This document shows, piece by piece, positions 37,642-46,533 of a DNA stretch of 64,000 nt. Under the pieces are notes generated by a model. It saw only the letters and a program-made list of their open reading frames with translations, was not told the DNA's origin and did not search any database. Source of the DNA: UBA5543 sp964464965 (GTDB lineage: Bacteria; Bacteroidota; Bacteroidia; Chitinophagales; Chitinophagaceae). The position numbers and the translations under genes are program-made. Each line of letters starts with the position of its first letter. Position 1 is the stretch's first letter. The stretch lies in the NCBI GenBank assembly GCA_964464965.1, contig CAYXHM010000010.1:1-64000 (forward strand). Reading direction: 5' to 3'.

Positions 37642-37790
37642 TAACAGTTGCTTATACCACGGACACAACTTTTTACCTTTTTGCTTGTTCTGTAGTATGG
37701 AAAAGTTCAAAAATGCCATCATTATAGTTATATGAGGCATTTTTTAATTTGAAGTGCTGAAATCCGGACACATTTTTTAAGACGCTCTAA

Positions 37791-38198
37791 ATGACACAAA
37801 TTAAACGCTGCCTGATTATTGATGATGATGAGGACGACCAGGAGATATTCATGATGTGTGTTGGCAAAATCAGTAAAAACATTGATTGCCTTACAATCAG
37901 TGATTGTGTGGAGGCTATATCAATGATGAAAACCACTCCTGAATATACACCCGACTACATTTTCCTGGATGTGAACATGCCTAAAATGAACGGCCTCGCG
38001 TGCCTGAAGGAACTGAAAAGCATAGAGCGACTGAAAAATGCTAAAATAATGATGTACTCAACAACGTCTGAAAGGGGCGTTTACGAGGAGAGTAAACAAC
38101 TGGGCGCAACAGATTTTATTATTAAGCCGGCCAATACCGCTGAGTTGAAGGCTAAATTGTCTGATATATTTTTAAATGGTTCCGGGATAAATAGCTAA
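37791..38198 (+). CDS. Single-domain response regulator (CheY-like)
   Basis: Receiver domain only, 135 aa. The acidic pocket is IIDDDEDDQE (about 9-18), phospho-acceptor aspartate in DYIFLDVNMPKMNG (about 60), and the conserved lysine in DFIIKPAN (about 113). There is no output domain. The PAS histidine kinase starts 8 nt downstream, so the two probably form a phosphorelay pair. Confidence 0.92.
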   Translation: MTQIKRCLIIDDDEDDQEIFMMCVGKISKNIDCLTISDCVEAISMMKTTPEYTPDYIFLDVNMPKMNGLACLKELKSIERLKNAKIMMYSTTSERGVYEESKQLGATDFIIKPANTAELKAKLSDIFLNGSGINS

Positions 38199-38205
38199 CC
38201 GCCTT

Positions 38206-39744
38206 ATGCATCTAAGCACAAAAAAGGAAACTCCATATAGGATGACGGACGATAGCAACCTTTATAAAAAGCTTGTAGAGGAGATACAGGACTACGCCAT
38301 CATTGTCATGGATAAAGAGGGTATCATTCAGAATTGGAACCAGGGTGCACACAAAATTAAATTGTACACTGAAGAAGAAATTGTAGGTAAGCATTTTAGT
38401 GTATTTTATTTAGCGGACGACCTGGCTTCCAACCTGCCGCAAATGTTATTGGCAGAAGCAGAGGATAAAGGCCGTGCAGCCCAGGAGGGGTGGAGAAGGA
38501 GAAAAGATGGTTCAGTATTTTGGGCCAGTATTGTTATAACAGCCATACATGACGATGCTGGTGGCGTCATAGGGTTTTGTAAAGTAACCCGTGAGCTGAC
38601 GGATAAGAAAAATGCTGAAGATCGGTTGAGAATGAGTGAAGAGCGCTATCACAAAATGATAGCTGAAGTGCAGGATTATGCTATAATATTACTGACTGTT
38701 GATGGTGTTATAGAAAACTGGAATGCCGGTGCGGAAAAGATTAAGGGCTATACCGCAGACGAAATCGTTGGTAAAAAATTCGAATTGTTTTACACCCCGG
38801 CCGACCGCGAGGATGGCTTGCCCGGTAAACTACTGAAAATTGCAGCTGAAGAAGGTAAGGCAACGCACCAGGGATGGCGTGTAAGAAAAGACGGGACCAT
38901 GTTTTGGGGTACTATTGTTATTACAGCTTTGCACAATAAAGAGGGGGGTATCATAGGTTATTCTAAAGTAACCCGCGACCTGACTCAACAGAAAATAGCT
39001 GAAGAGAAACTGGCTGCTTATACGGCAGAACTGGAGAATCAAAACAGGGAATTGGAGCAATATGCCTATGTAGCCTCGCATGATTTGCAGGAACCACTGC
39101 GTAAGATCAGGACGTTTGCTGACCTGATAAAAGAAAACATTGATGATAAAGAATTTGTAAATAAGTATTTTGAAAAATTAAGCTCATCTGCTGCCCGTAT
39201 GACAGAGATGGTTAAATCCTTGCTGAACTACAGCCGCCTTTCAAAAGATAAACCTGTTGATGCTTCAGTGAATTTGCATGACGTGCTGGAAGAGGTGAAA
39301 CAGGATTTTGAGTTGTTGATAGAAGAGAAGCAGGCCGGCATTGTCATTAAAGATCTGCCACATGTTGCGGGTAACCATATTCAACTTGTACAGTTATTTT
39401 CTAACCTTGTAGGCAATTCTTTGAAGTTCAGTAAAGAGCCCCCTGTAATAAAGATAGAAGCGGCGGTAGTTGATAAATTACCAATAACCGATGCACCTGT
39501 GTCATTACAGGAAAAAAAGTATTATCACATCAGTGTAGAAGACAACGGTATTGGTTTTGAAGAGGAATATAGCAAGCTGATATTTTCCCTTTTTCAAAGG
39601 TTGCATGGCAAACAGGACTATGCCGGTACGGGTATTGGCCTGGCACTGTGCCGGAAGATAGTTGAAAACCATAATGGCTTTATAAATGCCGTAAGTCAAC
39701 CCGGAAAGGGAGCCAGATTTAATATATATCTGCCAGTAGAATAG
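38206..39744 (+). CDS. PAS-PAS sensor histidine kinase, soluble
   Basis: Cytoplasmic kinase of 512 aa, or 500 aa if the second ATG at 38242 (MTDDSNLYKKLVEE) is used. Two tandem PAS domains (about 20-135 and 145-265) are themselves near-duplicates: IQDYAIIVMDKEGIIQNWNQ and VQDYAIILLTVDGVIENWNA. A coiled linker follows, then HisKA with ASHDLQEPLRKI (histidine at about 298), and an HATPase with N-box LVGNSLKFS and G-boxes DNGIGFE and GTGIGLAL. No membrane segment is seen, so the signal is intracellular, perhaps redox or light through a PAS cofactor; this is unproven. Confidence 0.92.
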   Translation: MHLSTKKETPYRMTDDSNLYKKLVEEIQDYAIIVMDKEGIIQNWNQGAHKIKLYTEEEIVGKHFSVFYLADDLASNLPQMLLAEAEDKGRAAQEGWRRRKDGSVFWASIVITAIHDDAGGVIGFCKVTRELTDKKNAEDRLRMSEERYHKMIAEVQDYAIILLTVDGVIENWNAGAEKIKGYTADEIVGKKFELFYTPADREDGLPGKLLKIAAEEGKATHQGWRVRKDGTMFWGTIVITALHNKEGGIIGYSKVTRDLTQQKIAEEKLAAYTAELENQNRELEQYAYVASHDLQEPLRKIRTFADLIKENIDDKEFVNKYFEKLSSSAARMTEMVKSLLNYSRLSKDKPVDASVNLHDVLEEVKQDFELLIEEKQAGIVIKDLPHVAGNHIQLVQLFSNLVGNSLKFSKEPPVIKIEAAVVDKLPITDAPVSLQEKKYYHISVEDNGIGFEEEYSKLIFSLFQRLHGKQDYAGTGIGLALCRKIVENHNGFINAVSQPGKGARFNIYLPVE

Positions 39745-39792
39745 CCTGTAATATTCGTGTCATATGCCTGGCCTTTTTTAATTTTTTTTATG

Positions 39793-39800
39793 TATATTTG
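39793..39800 (+). promoter_or_regulatory. Orphan Bacteroidota -7 element
   Basis: TATATTTG matches TAnnTTTG exactly but lies about 250 nt before the next gene, with no ORF of note following. It could drive a small RNA or a long rdgB leader. Confidence 0.4.
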
Positions 39801-40048
39801 TAGTGAATACTCATTGCGTGCTACGCTACTTTTAGCGCTGTGTAGAAAAGACTATTTAAATGCATAGAGGTTGCTGATATTCAATTTTAAATCTGTAAAA
39901 ACACAACAAATCACAACATTTTGAGGAAGTTGTCCTCTTCTATGCCGACGGGGAGTATAAACATTTTACCTATTAAAATCATTATATATACAACTGGCGG
40001 CTGGGTGTTTTAGCATAAATTCGCAGTCGGGTATAAAATGCCGGGTAT
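39801..40048 (+). other. Gene-free stretch, possible small RNA or long leader
   Basis: Roughly 250 AT-rich bases with no convincing coding frame. Two small inverted repeats are visible: an imperfect one around 39825-39845 (CTACGCTAC ... GCGCTGTGTAG) and GAGGA/TCCTC around 39922-39936. A weaker promoter-like TAAATTCG at 40016-40023 may belong to rdgB. Confidence 0.3.
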
Positions 40049-40633
40049 ATGAATGATCTCGTAGCAGCAACCAACAATAAGGGTAAATTAAAAGAGATAA
40101 GGCAACTGTTGCCCTGGGATATTGCCTTGCAGAGTATGCAGGACATCGGCTTTACAGACGACATCCCCGAGCCTTACGATACGTTTGAGGAGAATGCAGC
40201 GACCAAAGCCAAAACCGTATATGAGTTTTGCGGCACCAATACCCTGGCCGATGATAGTGGTATCTGCGTACCGGCACTGGGCAATGCACCGGGCGTGCAC
40301 AGTGCACGTTATGCCGGGCTACCCGCTGACGATGACCGCAACCTGCAAAAGCTGCTGGACGAAATGAAGGGGCAAACAGACAGGCGTGCATTCTACAAAG
40401 CAGTGATATGCCTTGTGTGGGAAGGGGTAGAACATTTCTTTGACGGCACCTGCTACGGTACACTGGCAGAGGAGCCCCGCGGTCACAAGGGTTTTGGCTA
40501 CGACCCTATATTTATACCTGACGGATATACAGAAACTTTTGGTGAATTGCCACAGGAGGTAAAGAACCAGCTAAGCCACCGTGGCCAGGCCATCAGGAAG
40601 ATGATGGAGTTTATACTCAGCAAAAGGCAGTAA
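40049..40633 (+). CDS. rdgB: XTP/dITP diphosphatase (RdgB/HAM1)
   Basis: House-cleaning nucleotidase that hydrolyses non-canonical purine NTPs (ITP, XTP, dITP) to monophosphates. It has a typical length of 194 aa. Family motifs are ATNNKGKLKEI (about 5-15), TFEENAATKAKT (about 45-56), LADDSGICV (about 65-73), and the HKGFGYDPIF and LSHRGQAI blocks. An Smr-domain gene follows after 52 nt. Confidence 0.95.
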   Translation: MNDLVAATNNKGKLKEIRQLLPWDIALQSMQDIGFTDDIPEPYDTFEENAATKAKTVYEFCGTNTLADDSGICVPALGNAPGVHSARYAGLPADDDRNLQKLLDEMKGQTDRRAFYKAVICLVWEGVEHFFDGTCYGTLAEEPRGHKGFGYDPIFIPDGYTETFGELPQEVKNQLSHRGQAIRKMMEFILSKRQ

Positions 40634-40685
40634 TGTTTGCTGCCCGGAATGGGATTTGTTCTTATAAAAAATTTGGAATAGTAAC

Positions 40686-41681
40686 ATGAAGTTTTCTATT
40701 GGAGATAAGGTAATGTTTAAACATACCAGGGATGAGGGGGTAGTGATTGCATACATCAATAAAGAAATGGTGGAGGTAGAGGTGCATGGTGTTACTTTCC
40801 CGGTACATATAGACGAGATAGACCATCCTTACCTGAAATGGTTTACCGAAAAGAAACAACAACCTGTAAAAAAGATAATTCCTGAGCAGTTGCCTGTAGA
40901 AAAACCGAAGCTGCGAAAACCAAGACTGGCAAAAGGCGTTTACCTGTCTTTTATGCCCGAATTTAAGATAGAGGAAATGGAGGACGTGGTGGACCATCTT
41001 AAAGTGTACCTGCTGAATGAGTTGCCGGTAGAGGTGAGGTTTAATTACGAGGTGACTTTGAAGAACGCTCCATCTTTCAGCCATGAAGGTAAGTTGCATG
41101 CTTTTGCACATGTGTACCTGCACACCATACCGTACGACAATATGAACGACCAGCCACGTTTCAACTGGTGGCTGGATAATCTGGTTGATTCGGATATGGC
41201 TCCTGCAAGCGGACAGTTACGCATCAAGCCGCAAAAATTGTTTCAGCATATAGATGAGTGCCTGTCTGGCAACCAGCCATCGTTCAACTACCTGCTTATA
41301 GATGAGTTTAGCCCAAATGTTCCGGTAAAAGAGTTGCCACCGGTACAGGTGAAAAAGCCTGCACCTGCAACGCAAACCCATACCATGCCAATAGCGGTGC
41401 AAACGGAAATAGACCTGCATATAGAACAACTGGCAGATAATATACAGGGCATGAGTAATGCAGATATAATTATGGTGCAGCTTTCTGCATTGCAAACACA
41501 GTTAAGAGTTACCATAAACTCCCGGCAGGAACGGCTGATTGTTATACATGGGCTGGGCACAGGAAAGTTGCGCGATGAAGTGCACCGCATACTTGCGGAG
41601 ACTCCGGAGGTAAAAAGCTATTCAAACGAATGGCAGGCACGTTATGGCTTTGGTGCTACCGAGGTCTGGTTTGAATATTGA
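40686..41681 (+). CDS. DUF2027/Smr-domain protein
   Basis: Protein of 331 aa. The N-terminal part (about 1-215) has a small beta domain (FSIGDKVMFKHTRDEGVV) followed by a DUF2027-like region. A proline-rich linker (about 220-240) leads to a C-terminal Smr domain (about 245-331) with IDLHIEQL and the nuclease-associated motif HGLGTGKLRDEV. Smr domains nick or bind branched DNA, or act on RNA, in MutS2-like proteins. The usual LDLHG reads IDLHI here, so activity is uncertain. It is probably co-transcribed with rdgB. Confidence 0.85.
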   Translation: MKFSIGDKVMFKHTRDEGVVIAYINKEMVEVEVHGVTFPVHIDEIDHPYLKWFTEKKQQPVKKIIPEQLPVEKPKLRKPRLAKGVYLSFMPEFKIEEMEDVVDHLKVYLLNELPVEVRFNYEVTLKNAPSFSHEGKLHAFAHVYLHTIPYDNMNDQPRFNWWLDNLVDSDMAPASGQLRIKPQKLFQHIDECLSGNQPSFNYLLIDEFSPNVPVKELPPVQVKKPAPATQTHTMPIAVQTEIDLHIEQLADNIQGMSNADIIMVQLSALQTQLRVTINSRQERLIVIHGLGTGKLRDEVHRILAETPEVKSYSNEWQARYGFGATEVWFEY

Positions 41682-41774
41682 CTTATCGAATGTGTTAAGG
41701 AAAACTTAATGCTGTCTGCAATTCAACTATTCTTTGCGCTTGCTGTTATACCATCGAATCAAACACGATAGGTT

Positions 41775-42434
41775 ATGACAACGACAATGATTAAGATTTT
41801 AGGGGTGGCTTTACTTGTTTCAGCAACAGCAACAGCGCAGGATGCAGATGCTGATAAAAAAGCCAAAAAATCAAAATACACATCTATAGGCCCGGTACTG
41901 GGCATGGGGCACAGTTGGGTGTCAAACAATGTGAACAACTTTAAGCCCAGTGTACACCTGGGTATAGGTATGTTGTACAGCCGTTATGAGCACTGGGGCT
42001 TTGGTAGTATCCTTACAGCTTCTCACGAAGGATATGCTGATGAATACTATCAAAATGGTAATACCTATAAAAATGCTTATGATCCCACCTACATCAGGTT
42101 AACACCCAGGGCATATTATTTCTTCGGCCAGTACAAAGACAATGTAAGGCCTAAAATATTCCTGGGGCCATCTGTAGCATATAAAGTTGCAGAAGACCAA
42201 TATCTTGACCAGCCAAGGCCTGTTGGCGACGGCGTAATTATGCAGACCAATGGTGCTATGTTTAAACCATGGGATTTTGGTGTAAACGCGGGTGCCGGTG
42301 TTAATATAAAAGTAGGACGTTACACGTGGTTAAATCTTGATGGAGACTACTACCATGGTTTGATAAACGTAACCAGCAATGATAATAAAAACCGTTCATT
42401 ACGTGCCAATGTTGGCCTAATGATAGGTATATAA
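41775..42434 (+). CDS. Putative outer-membrane beta-barrel protein
   Basis: Exported protein of 219 aa with a signal peptide (about 1-21). The rest is alternating amphipathic strands rich in Gly, Tyr and Asn (IGPVLGMGHSW; RYEHWGFGSILTASHEGY; YIRLTPRAYYFFG), ending in a strand LRANVGLMIGI, as expected for a small 8-stranded barrel. There is no specific family assignment. A strong terminator follows. Confidence 0.7.
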   Translation: MTTTMIKILGVALLVSATATAQDADADKKAKKSKYTSIGPVLGMGHSWVSNNVNNFKPSVHLGIGMLYSRYEHWGFGSILTASHEGYADEYYQNGNTYKNAYDPTYIRLTPRAYYFFGQYKDNVRPKIFLGPSVAYKVAEDQYLDQPRPVGDGVIMQTNGAMFKPWDFGVNAGAGVNIKVGRYTWLNLDGDYYHGLINVTSNDNKNRSLRANVGLMIGI

Positions 42435-42456
42435 TGCCCTGTTTCAGGGTGTAATA

Positions 42457-42490
42457 AAAAGGACAGCTTGCGCTCTGCAAACTGTCCTTT
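42457..42490. terminator. Bidirectional terminator
   Basis: AAAAGGACAG pairs with CTGTCCTTTT, with an inner TTGC/GCAA helix. It lies between two converging genes and has A/T tracts on both sides. Confidence 0.88.
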
Positions 42491-42506
42491 TGAATTTTTA
42501 TACAAG

Positions 42507-43760
42507 CTACTGAACGCTGAAATATCCTGATTTGCTGTTATTATCGCCTGTTAGCTTGTATATGTACAAGCCCGGGATAAGATTGTTAAGCGTTATTTTT
42601 CTTGTACGTTCTGCATCATATCCCGAAATAATGCCTCCGTTCACAGAGTACACTTGCAGGGTTTTATAGCCTCCTGCTTCAGGCAGGTAAAGTATTACGC
42701 TGCCATTGCCTAATGTTGCTACGCGTATCAGTTCATCACCTGAAATACTGGTTGCTACATTATTAGTGCCGATGGTTACACTATCGGTATAAGTTTCAGA
42801 AAAGCAACTGTTGCTGGCTGTTAGTTTTACCGCATACTTACCTGTATTGATATAGGTATGTACAGGGCTTGCTTGTGTGCTTGTGTTGCCGTCACCAAAC
42901 TCCCATAGGTAAGTAGTGGCAAAAGCTGAGGTGTTCTGAAAAGTTGCTTTGTTGGCCGCGACAGTATGGTTAAAACCTGCCGTAGTATAGTTGCCATGTT
43001 GCTGCCATTGGTTCAGGCTGTCCAGTGTTACTTTGGCTGCAAAGTATTGCAGCTTCAGGGCATCTGTAGCAGCCACCCCGCCAGTGTAGGAGCTGCCCAC
43101 CGGGCTACTGTGGAATATGGAGGTATAAAACACACATGCTGCCAGGTAAGAGCCGCTCACGCTTGGGTGAGAATTATCAGGGCTGTACAGCTCTATAGAA
43201 GAAGCACTATCCCTTACAAGCTTCCATGCCGCACCTACAGGTGCTACTATGCCCTTGTTGTCCTGTGCCATTTCCATATAACTTTCACGCAGGCGTTGCT
43301 GCATACCTTCATAAGTGCATATAACCGGGTAGAACGGACAATTGTCCACATCACCGTTCTTACGTCCCCATGTCATGTAAAACATGGTTTCTGTGCAAGC
43401 GTGATTGTCACGCACCAGGCTGTCTAAGATTTTTGCATATGGATATACATCGGTAGCTACCTGTCCTGGTTGAAATGCCGGCCGTTGGCTTTGCTCCTGT
43501 AGTATTACTACATCCCATTTCTGTGCTTTTATTTTGTTGAGGGTAGTGGGGTTGGTTACGTGTTGCTGAAAGGTTTGTCCCCCGGGTGCAGATTGGTCGT
43601 ATATCAATGTGTCGCCCATAGATGCTGCCAGTAGGTTCAGCATATCAGGAATGTCGTTGGTGTAAATATAACTGTTGCCTATAAACAGCACCTTACGTGT
43701 GCGGGCTTGTGTTACCATTGCTAAGAGTAGCAGCAGTATTATGATTTTCGTATGTTTCAT
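42507..43760 (-). CDS. Secreted SGNH/DUF4886-like hydrolase with PKD and T9SS sorting domains
   Basis: Exported protein of 417 aa. Signal peptide about 1-19, then an SGNH-type hydrolase domain (about 22-245) with nucleophile block FIGNSYIYTNDIP, the DVVILQEQSQRPAF segment and a late catalytic-like DNSHPSVSGSYLAA block. A PKD domain (about 265-325, YLWEFGDGNTSTQ) and a type A T9SS sorting domain (about 345-417) follow. It is likely a secreted esterase or deacetylase acting on carbohydrates, but the substrate is not known. It is the last gene of a four-gene minus-strand operon. Confidence 0.82.
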   Translation of the reverse strand: MKHTKIIILLLLLAMVTQARTRKVLFIGNSYIYTNDIPDMLNLLAASMGDTLIYDQSAPGGQTFQQHVTNPTTLNKIKAQKWDVVILQEQSQRPAFQPGQVATDVYPYAKILDSLVRDNHACTETMFYMTWGRKNGDVDNCPFYPVICTYEGMQQRLRESYMEMAQDNKGIVAPVGAAWKLVRDSASSIELYSPDNSHPSVSGSYLAACVFYTSIFHSSPVGSSYTGGVAATDALKLQYFAAKVTLDSLNQWQQHGNYTTAGFNHTVAANKATFQNTSAFATTYLWEFGDGNTSTQASPVHTYINTGKYAVKLTASNSCFSETYTDSVTIGTNNVATSISGDELIRVATLGNGSVILYLPEAGGYKTLQVYSVNGGIISGYDAERTRKITLNNLIPGLYIYKLTGDNNSKSGYFSVQ

Positions 43761-43771
43761 TTCAATATTGT

Positions 43772-44074
43772 TTACTTCCTTTTTATCTCGAGTGCCGCCA
43801 GTATTTCATCGGCCAACTCATCTGTGTATATACCGCCACCATTTACCAGTATGCCTTTTACGCCATATTTTTCTGATGATATGGCATAGAGCGTAGCCTC
43901 ATCATCAGGGTTGCTTTCACCCTCAAATCGGTATGTTTTGTCTATTGAAAATTCATCGTGCATCAAGCGGTATTTTCCATTGCTGCAAACAAGGCAGTTC
44001 TGTTCAAGATTAAAATCTGTGGTGTACCCACGCTCGCGCAGTACCTGCATTACTTCTGATAATGTATCCATCAT
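43772..44074 (-). CDS. Small conserved Bacteroidota protein (often named phosphoribosylpyrophosphate synthetase)
   Basis: Protein of 100 aa with the pattern TLSEVMQVLRERGYTTDFNL, a CxxC-like pair (QNCLVCSNG), FSIDKTYRFEGESNPDDEAT and YGVKGILVNGGGIY. I recognise this as a family widespread in Bacteroidota that databases often call phosphoribosylpyrophosphate synthetase. At about 100 aa with no PRPP-binding loop it cannot be that enzyme. True role unknown. It sits 3 nt after a DinB-family gene, an arrangement that may be conserved. Confidence 0.75.
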   Translation of the reverse strand: MMDTLSEVMQVLRERGYTTDFNLEQNCLVCSNGKYRLMHDEFSIDKTYRFEGESNPDDEATLYAISSEKYGVKGILVNGGGIYTDELADEILAALEIKRK

Positions 44075-44077
44075 AAC

Positions 44078-44530
44078 TTAATAATTTTTACCCAGTATTT
44101 GTTCCAGGTGGTGCTCCATATGTGCAATATAATCCATAATCAGGAAACGCAGTGTCAGGCCTTCCTGCCCGTTGGCTGTGCTGGTACGGTCTAATTTCTC
44201 TTCAGGAATATTCCGGATGATATAAAATAAGTGCCGGTTAATAAGTTGCCACAAGTTAATAATGTGCTCCTTGTTCATCCTGTTGTAATAGCTGTATTCA
44301 TTCCATCCGTTCTGGTTGTATGCTATATCCGGATTGTCTTCAAACTGTATGCGCACAAAGCGCTGCCAGTTGTTTGCAGCGCTATCTACAAGGTGCCCCA
44401 GTATTTCCAGTTTGCTCCATTTATCAGCAGCAGGTTTCTGGTGGAGCACTGTATCATCTATACCTCTTATTTTATCCGGCACCACATCAAGCAGGTAGCT
44501 CATTCTGCTTATGGTAGGTTGTAACGTCAT
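44078..44530 (-). CDS. DinB-family protein
   Basis: Four-helix DinB/YfiT-like protein of 150 aa with the expected metal-site histidines: ILGHLVDSA (about residue 46) and IAHMEHHLEQ (about 136-140). Family members include thiol transferases and enzymes of unknown reaction. It is tightly spaced between the OmpA-like gene and the small conserved gene (3-nt gaps), so it is translated with them. Confidence 0.87.
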   Translation of the reverse strand: MTLQPTISRMSYLLDVVPDKIRGIDDTVLHQKPAADKWSKLEILGHLVDSAANNWQRFVRIQFEDNPDIAYNQNGWNEYSYYNRMNKEHIINLWQLINRHLFYIIRNIPEEKLDRTSTANGQEGLTLRFLIMDYIAHMEHHLEQILGKNY

Positions 44531-44533
44531 GGT

Positions 44534-45433
44534 TTATTTTTTAATAATCCTTATTTCTACACGCTTATTCATGTCCTGTTCTTCGGCTGTGTATTCAGTA
44601 CGGCTCAACGATTTAGACTTACCATACCCTATGTAAGACAGCCGCTCTTTTTCTATACCTTTTTTCACCAGGTAGCTGTATATATATCTTGCCCGGTTTA
44701 CAGACAGCGCTATTTCCCCCGTGTCTAAATCCAGCGCGTCGAGCGTAGGGTGTACACAGCATACATGCCCTTCTATCCTGATGGCCAGCGTAGGATATTC
44801 ATCCATTATGCGGTACAGGTTTTCGAGCTCACGTATAGATTCTTCCATTACCACATGTCTTCCTGTATGAAAGAATATCTTGTCTAGTACGAATAACTGG
44901 CCGACTATTATGCCCTCCGGCTTAAAAGGTATTGCTTCGTTCAGTTTCAGTGCGTCTTTTGATTGTATGGGTTCAGGCGCGGGTTCTTTTTTTCTGGCTG
45001 CGGGCAGTGGCGCAGCTACTTTTTTCTTCCCGGTTATGTTTATGATATCCACTCTGCGGTCTGCTGCATATCCTTCGGGGAGTTCCACATCTCTTGGTAT
45101 TTCACCCTTCCCTACGCAGTAGGATATTTGCTTTTCAGGGATACCCATTTCCTGCAGGTAGGCTTTTACATTTTTTGCCCTGTTTTCAGATAACAGGCCA
45201 TTGTATTTGTCAGTGCCAAGGTGGTCTGCATAGCCAACGATTAGTATATCATGGCTTGCATTGATAATGTCGTGGTATAAGACTGAATCTATTTTTTGTT
45301 TGGCCTGTGGTTCCAGCGCGGGATTATCCAGCCGGAAATATATACGCGTTGTATCTGTACCGGCCCGGCATATAAATCCTGTATATAACACCGCAACTGC
45401 TGCAAACAATATTTTCAATCCGGTGTTATACAT
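44534..45433 (-). CDS. Exported protein with two tandem OmpA-like peptidoglycan-binding domains
   Basis: Protein of 299 aa with a signal peptide (about 1-22). Two OmpA_C-like domains lie back to back without a beta-barrel: domain 1 at about 30-135 (VGYADHLGTDKYNGLLSENRA) and domain 2 at about 185-299 (IRIEGHVCCVHPTLD ... LSVNRARYIYSYL ... YIGYGKSKSL ... NKRVEIRI). A proline/alanine linker joins them. Domain 2 carries an odd CC insertion in its binding loop. It should bind peptidoglycan in the periplasm. It is the first gene of the four-gene operon ending with the SGNH protein. Confidence 0.85.
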   Translation of the reverse strand: MYNTGLKILFAAVAVLYTGFICRAGTDTTRIYFRLDNPALEPQAKQKIDSVLYHDIINASHDILIVGYADHLGTDKYNGLLSENRAKNVKAYLQEMGIPEKQISYCVGKGEIPRDVELPEGYAADRRVDIINITGKKKVAAPLPAARKKEPAPEPIQSKDALKLNEAIPFKPEGIIVGQLFVLDKIFFHTGRHVVMEESIRELENLYRIMDEYPTLAIRIEGHVCCVHPTLDALDLDTGEIALSVNRARYIYSYLVKKGIEKERLSYIGYGKSKSLSRTEYTAEEQDMNKRVEIRIIKK

Positions 45434-45543
45434 ACTATGATTACGTAAATGATATTATATTTTTCTATAAAATTTTCAACATCTGTGGAATAGTTGCAAG
45501 TTAAGATATTATCATTCATCATAATTTCGAAAAAACAGGTACA

Positions 45544-45696
45544 ATGGAAACGACAAACACATTAGAAGTCATTCTCTGGTTAATAACCGGCTTTATTGCT
45601 TCAGGTATGATAGCTTTTCTTGCAAAGGGCTGGGTAAAAGGCCACAACTGGCAGCGCGAAATGAAAATGAAAAGACGTCACGGGCAATACAGTTAG
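45544..45696 (+). CDS. Small single-pass membrane protein, 50 aa
   Basis: An ATG-to-TAG frame of 51 codons encodes METTNTLEVILWLITG followed by a hydrophobic helix (about 7-28) and a strongly basic tail (KGHNWQREMKMKRRHGQYS). The layout, helix first and positive cytoplasmic end, is that of a genuine small membrane protein rather than a chance ORF. Its stop overlaps the mtgA stop by 4 nt. I recognise no family. It lies divergent from the OmpA-like gene, with 110 nt between the start codons. Confidence 0.55.
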   Translation: METTNTLEVILWLITGFIASGMIAFLAKGWVKGHNWQREMKMKRRHGQYS

Positions 45697-46391
45697 TCGA
45701 GCAGTTCCCTCACTTTCGGATAATCATCCACATTATTCATCTGCCTCATAATGCCGGGGTAACGCCATTGCACACGACGGCTCATTGGCTTTACAGTGAA
45801 CTTTTTAGGATTGGGCAGGCAGGCAATAATCTGTGCAGCTTCAGCCTTAGTTAATTTTTTTGCAGGCTTATTAAAATATGTTTGGGCGGCAGCCTCCACA
45901 CCATATATGCCCGGGCCCATTTCTATCACGTTCAGATAGACTTCCATAATACGTTTCTTCCCCCATGCCAGTTCTATAGCTTTGGTATAGAAAAACTCCG
46001 GGCCTTTACGTATATATTTCATTGCTCCCTGCCCCTGCCACAGGAAGACGTTTTTAGCTGTTTGCTGGCTGATGGTACTTGCGGCAGTGCCTTTCTGCCT
46101 TTTCTTCCTCCGTTTTGTAGGTTTATCGTCCAGGCTTTTCTCCAGGGCTTTCCAGTCAAAGCCATTGTGTTCCATAAACAACTGGTCTTCGCTGGCTATG
46201 GCGGCAAGTTTTATATTGTTGGGAATTTTATCCCAGCTTACGTAGTCGCGTTTCAGCCCGTACCCCTCTACCAGTGCGCCTATTTGCGTGATGGTAACAG
46301 GCGGCCATATCCATTTACAGATAATTAAATACACTATGCTGGCACCCAAAAGATATAGAAATATTTTCCCCGCCTTTTTTATTACACGCAT
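45693..46391 (-). CDS. mtgA: Monofunctional biosynthetic peptidoglycan transglycosylase
   Basis: GT51 glycosyltransferase of 232 aa that polymerises lipid II into glycan strands. One N-terminal membrane helix (about 8-28), then the catalytic segment AIASEDQLFMEHNGFD (glutamate at about 69), STISQQTAKNVFLW and KRIMEVYLNVIEMGPGIYGVEAA. There is no transpeptidase domain, which defines the monofunctional class. A lysine/arginine-rich KRRKKRQKG insert precedes the STISQQ motif. Confidence 0.94.
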   Translation of the reverse strand: MRVIKKAGKIFLYLLGASIVYLIICKWIWPPVTITQIGALVEGYGLKRDYVSWDKIPNNIKLAAIASEDQLFMEHNGFDWKALEKSLDDKPTKRRKKRQKGTAASTISQQTAKNVFLWQGQGAMKYIRKGPEFFYTKAIELAWGKKRIMEVYLNVIEMGPGIYGVEAAAQTYFNKPAKKLTKAEAAQIIACLPNPKKFTVKPMSRRVQWRYPGIMRQMNNVDDYPKVRELLD

Positions 46392-46533
46392 ATTATCTCC
46401 AATTCAGTTACAGCACGGAAGTTACAAATATCATTTACAACACGAAAGAGAAGACATAATATGCATGAACAAATGCAGCCACCTCCCCTGCGTGAGGATG
46501 GGTGGGGCTTTTATATTATCTTGCCGCTGTTCT

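Noticed and set aside
46288..46533. Upstream extension of the acyltransferase frame
   Set aside because: It overlaps the mtgA 5' end antisense and has cysteine-rich, non-homologous sequence. Homologues begin near the ATG at 46534.
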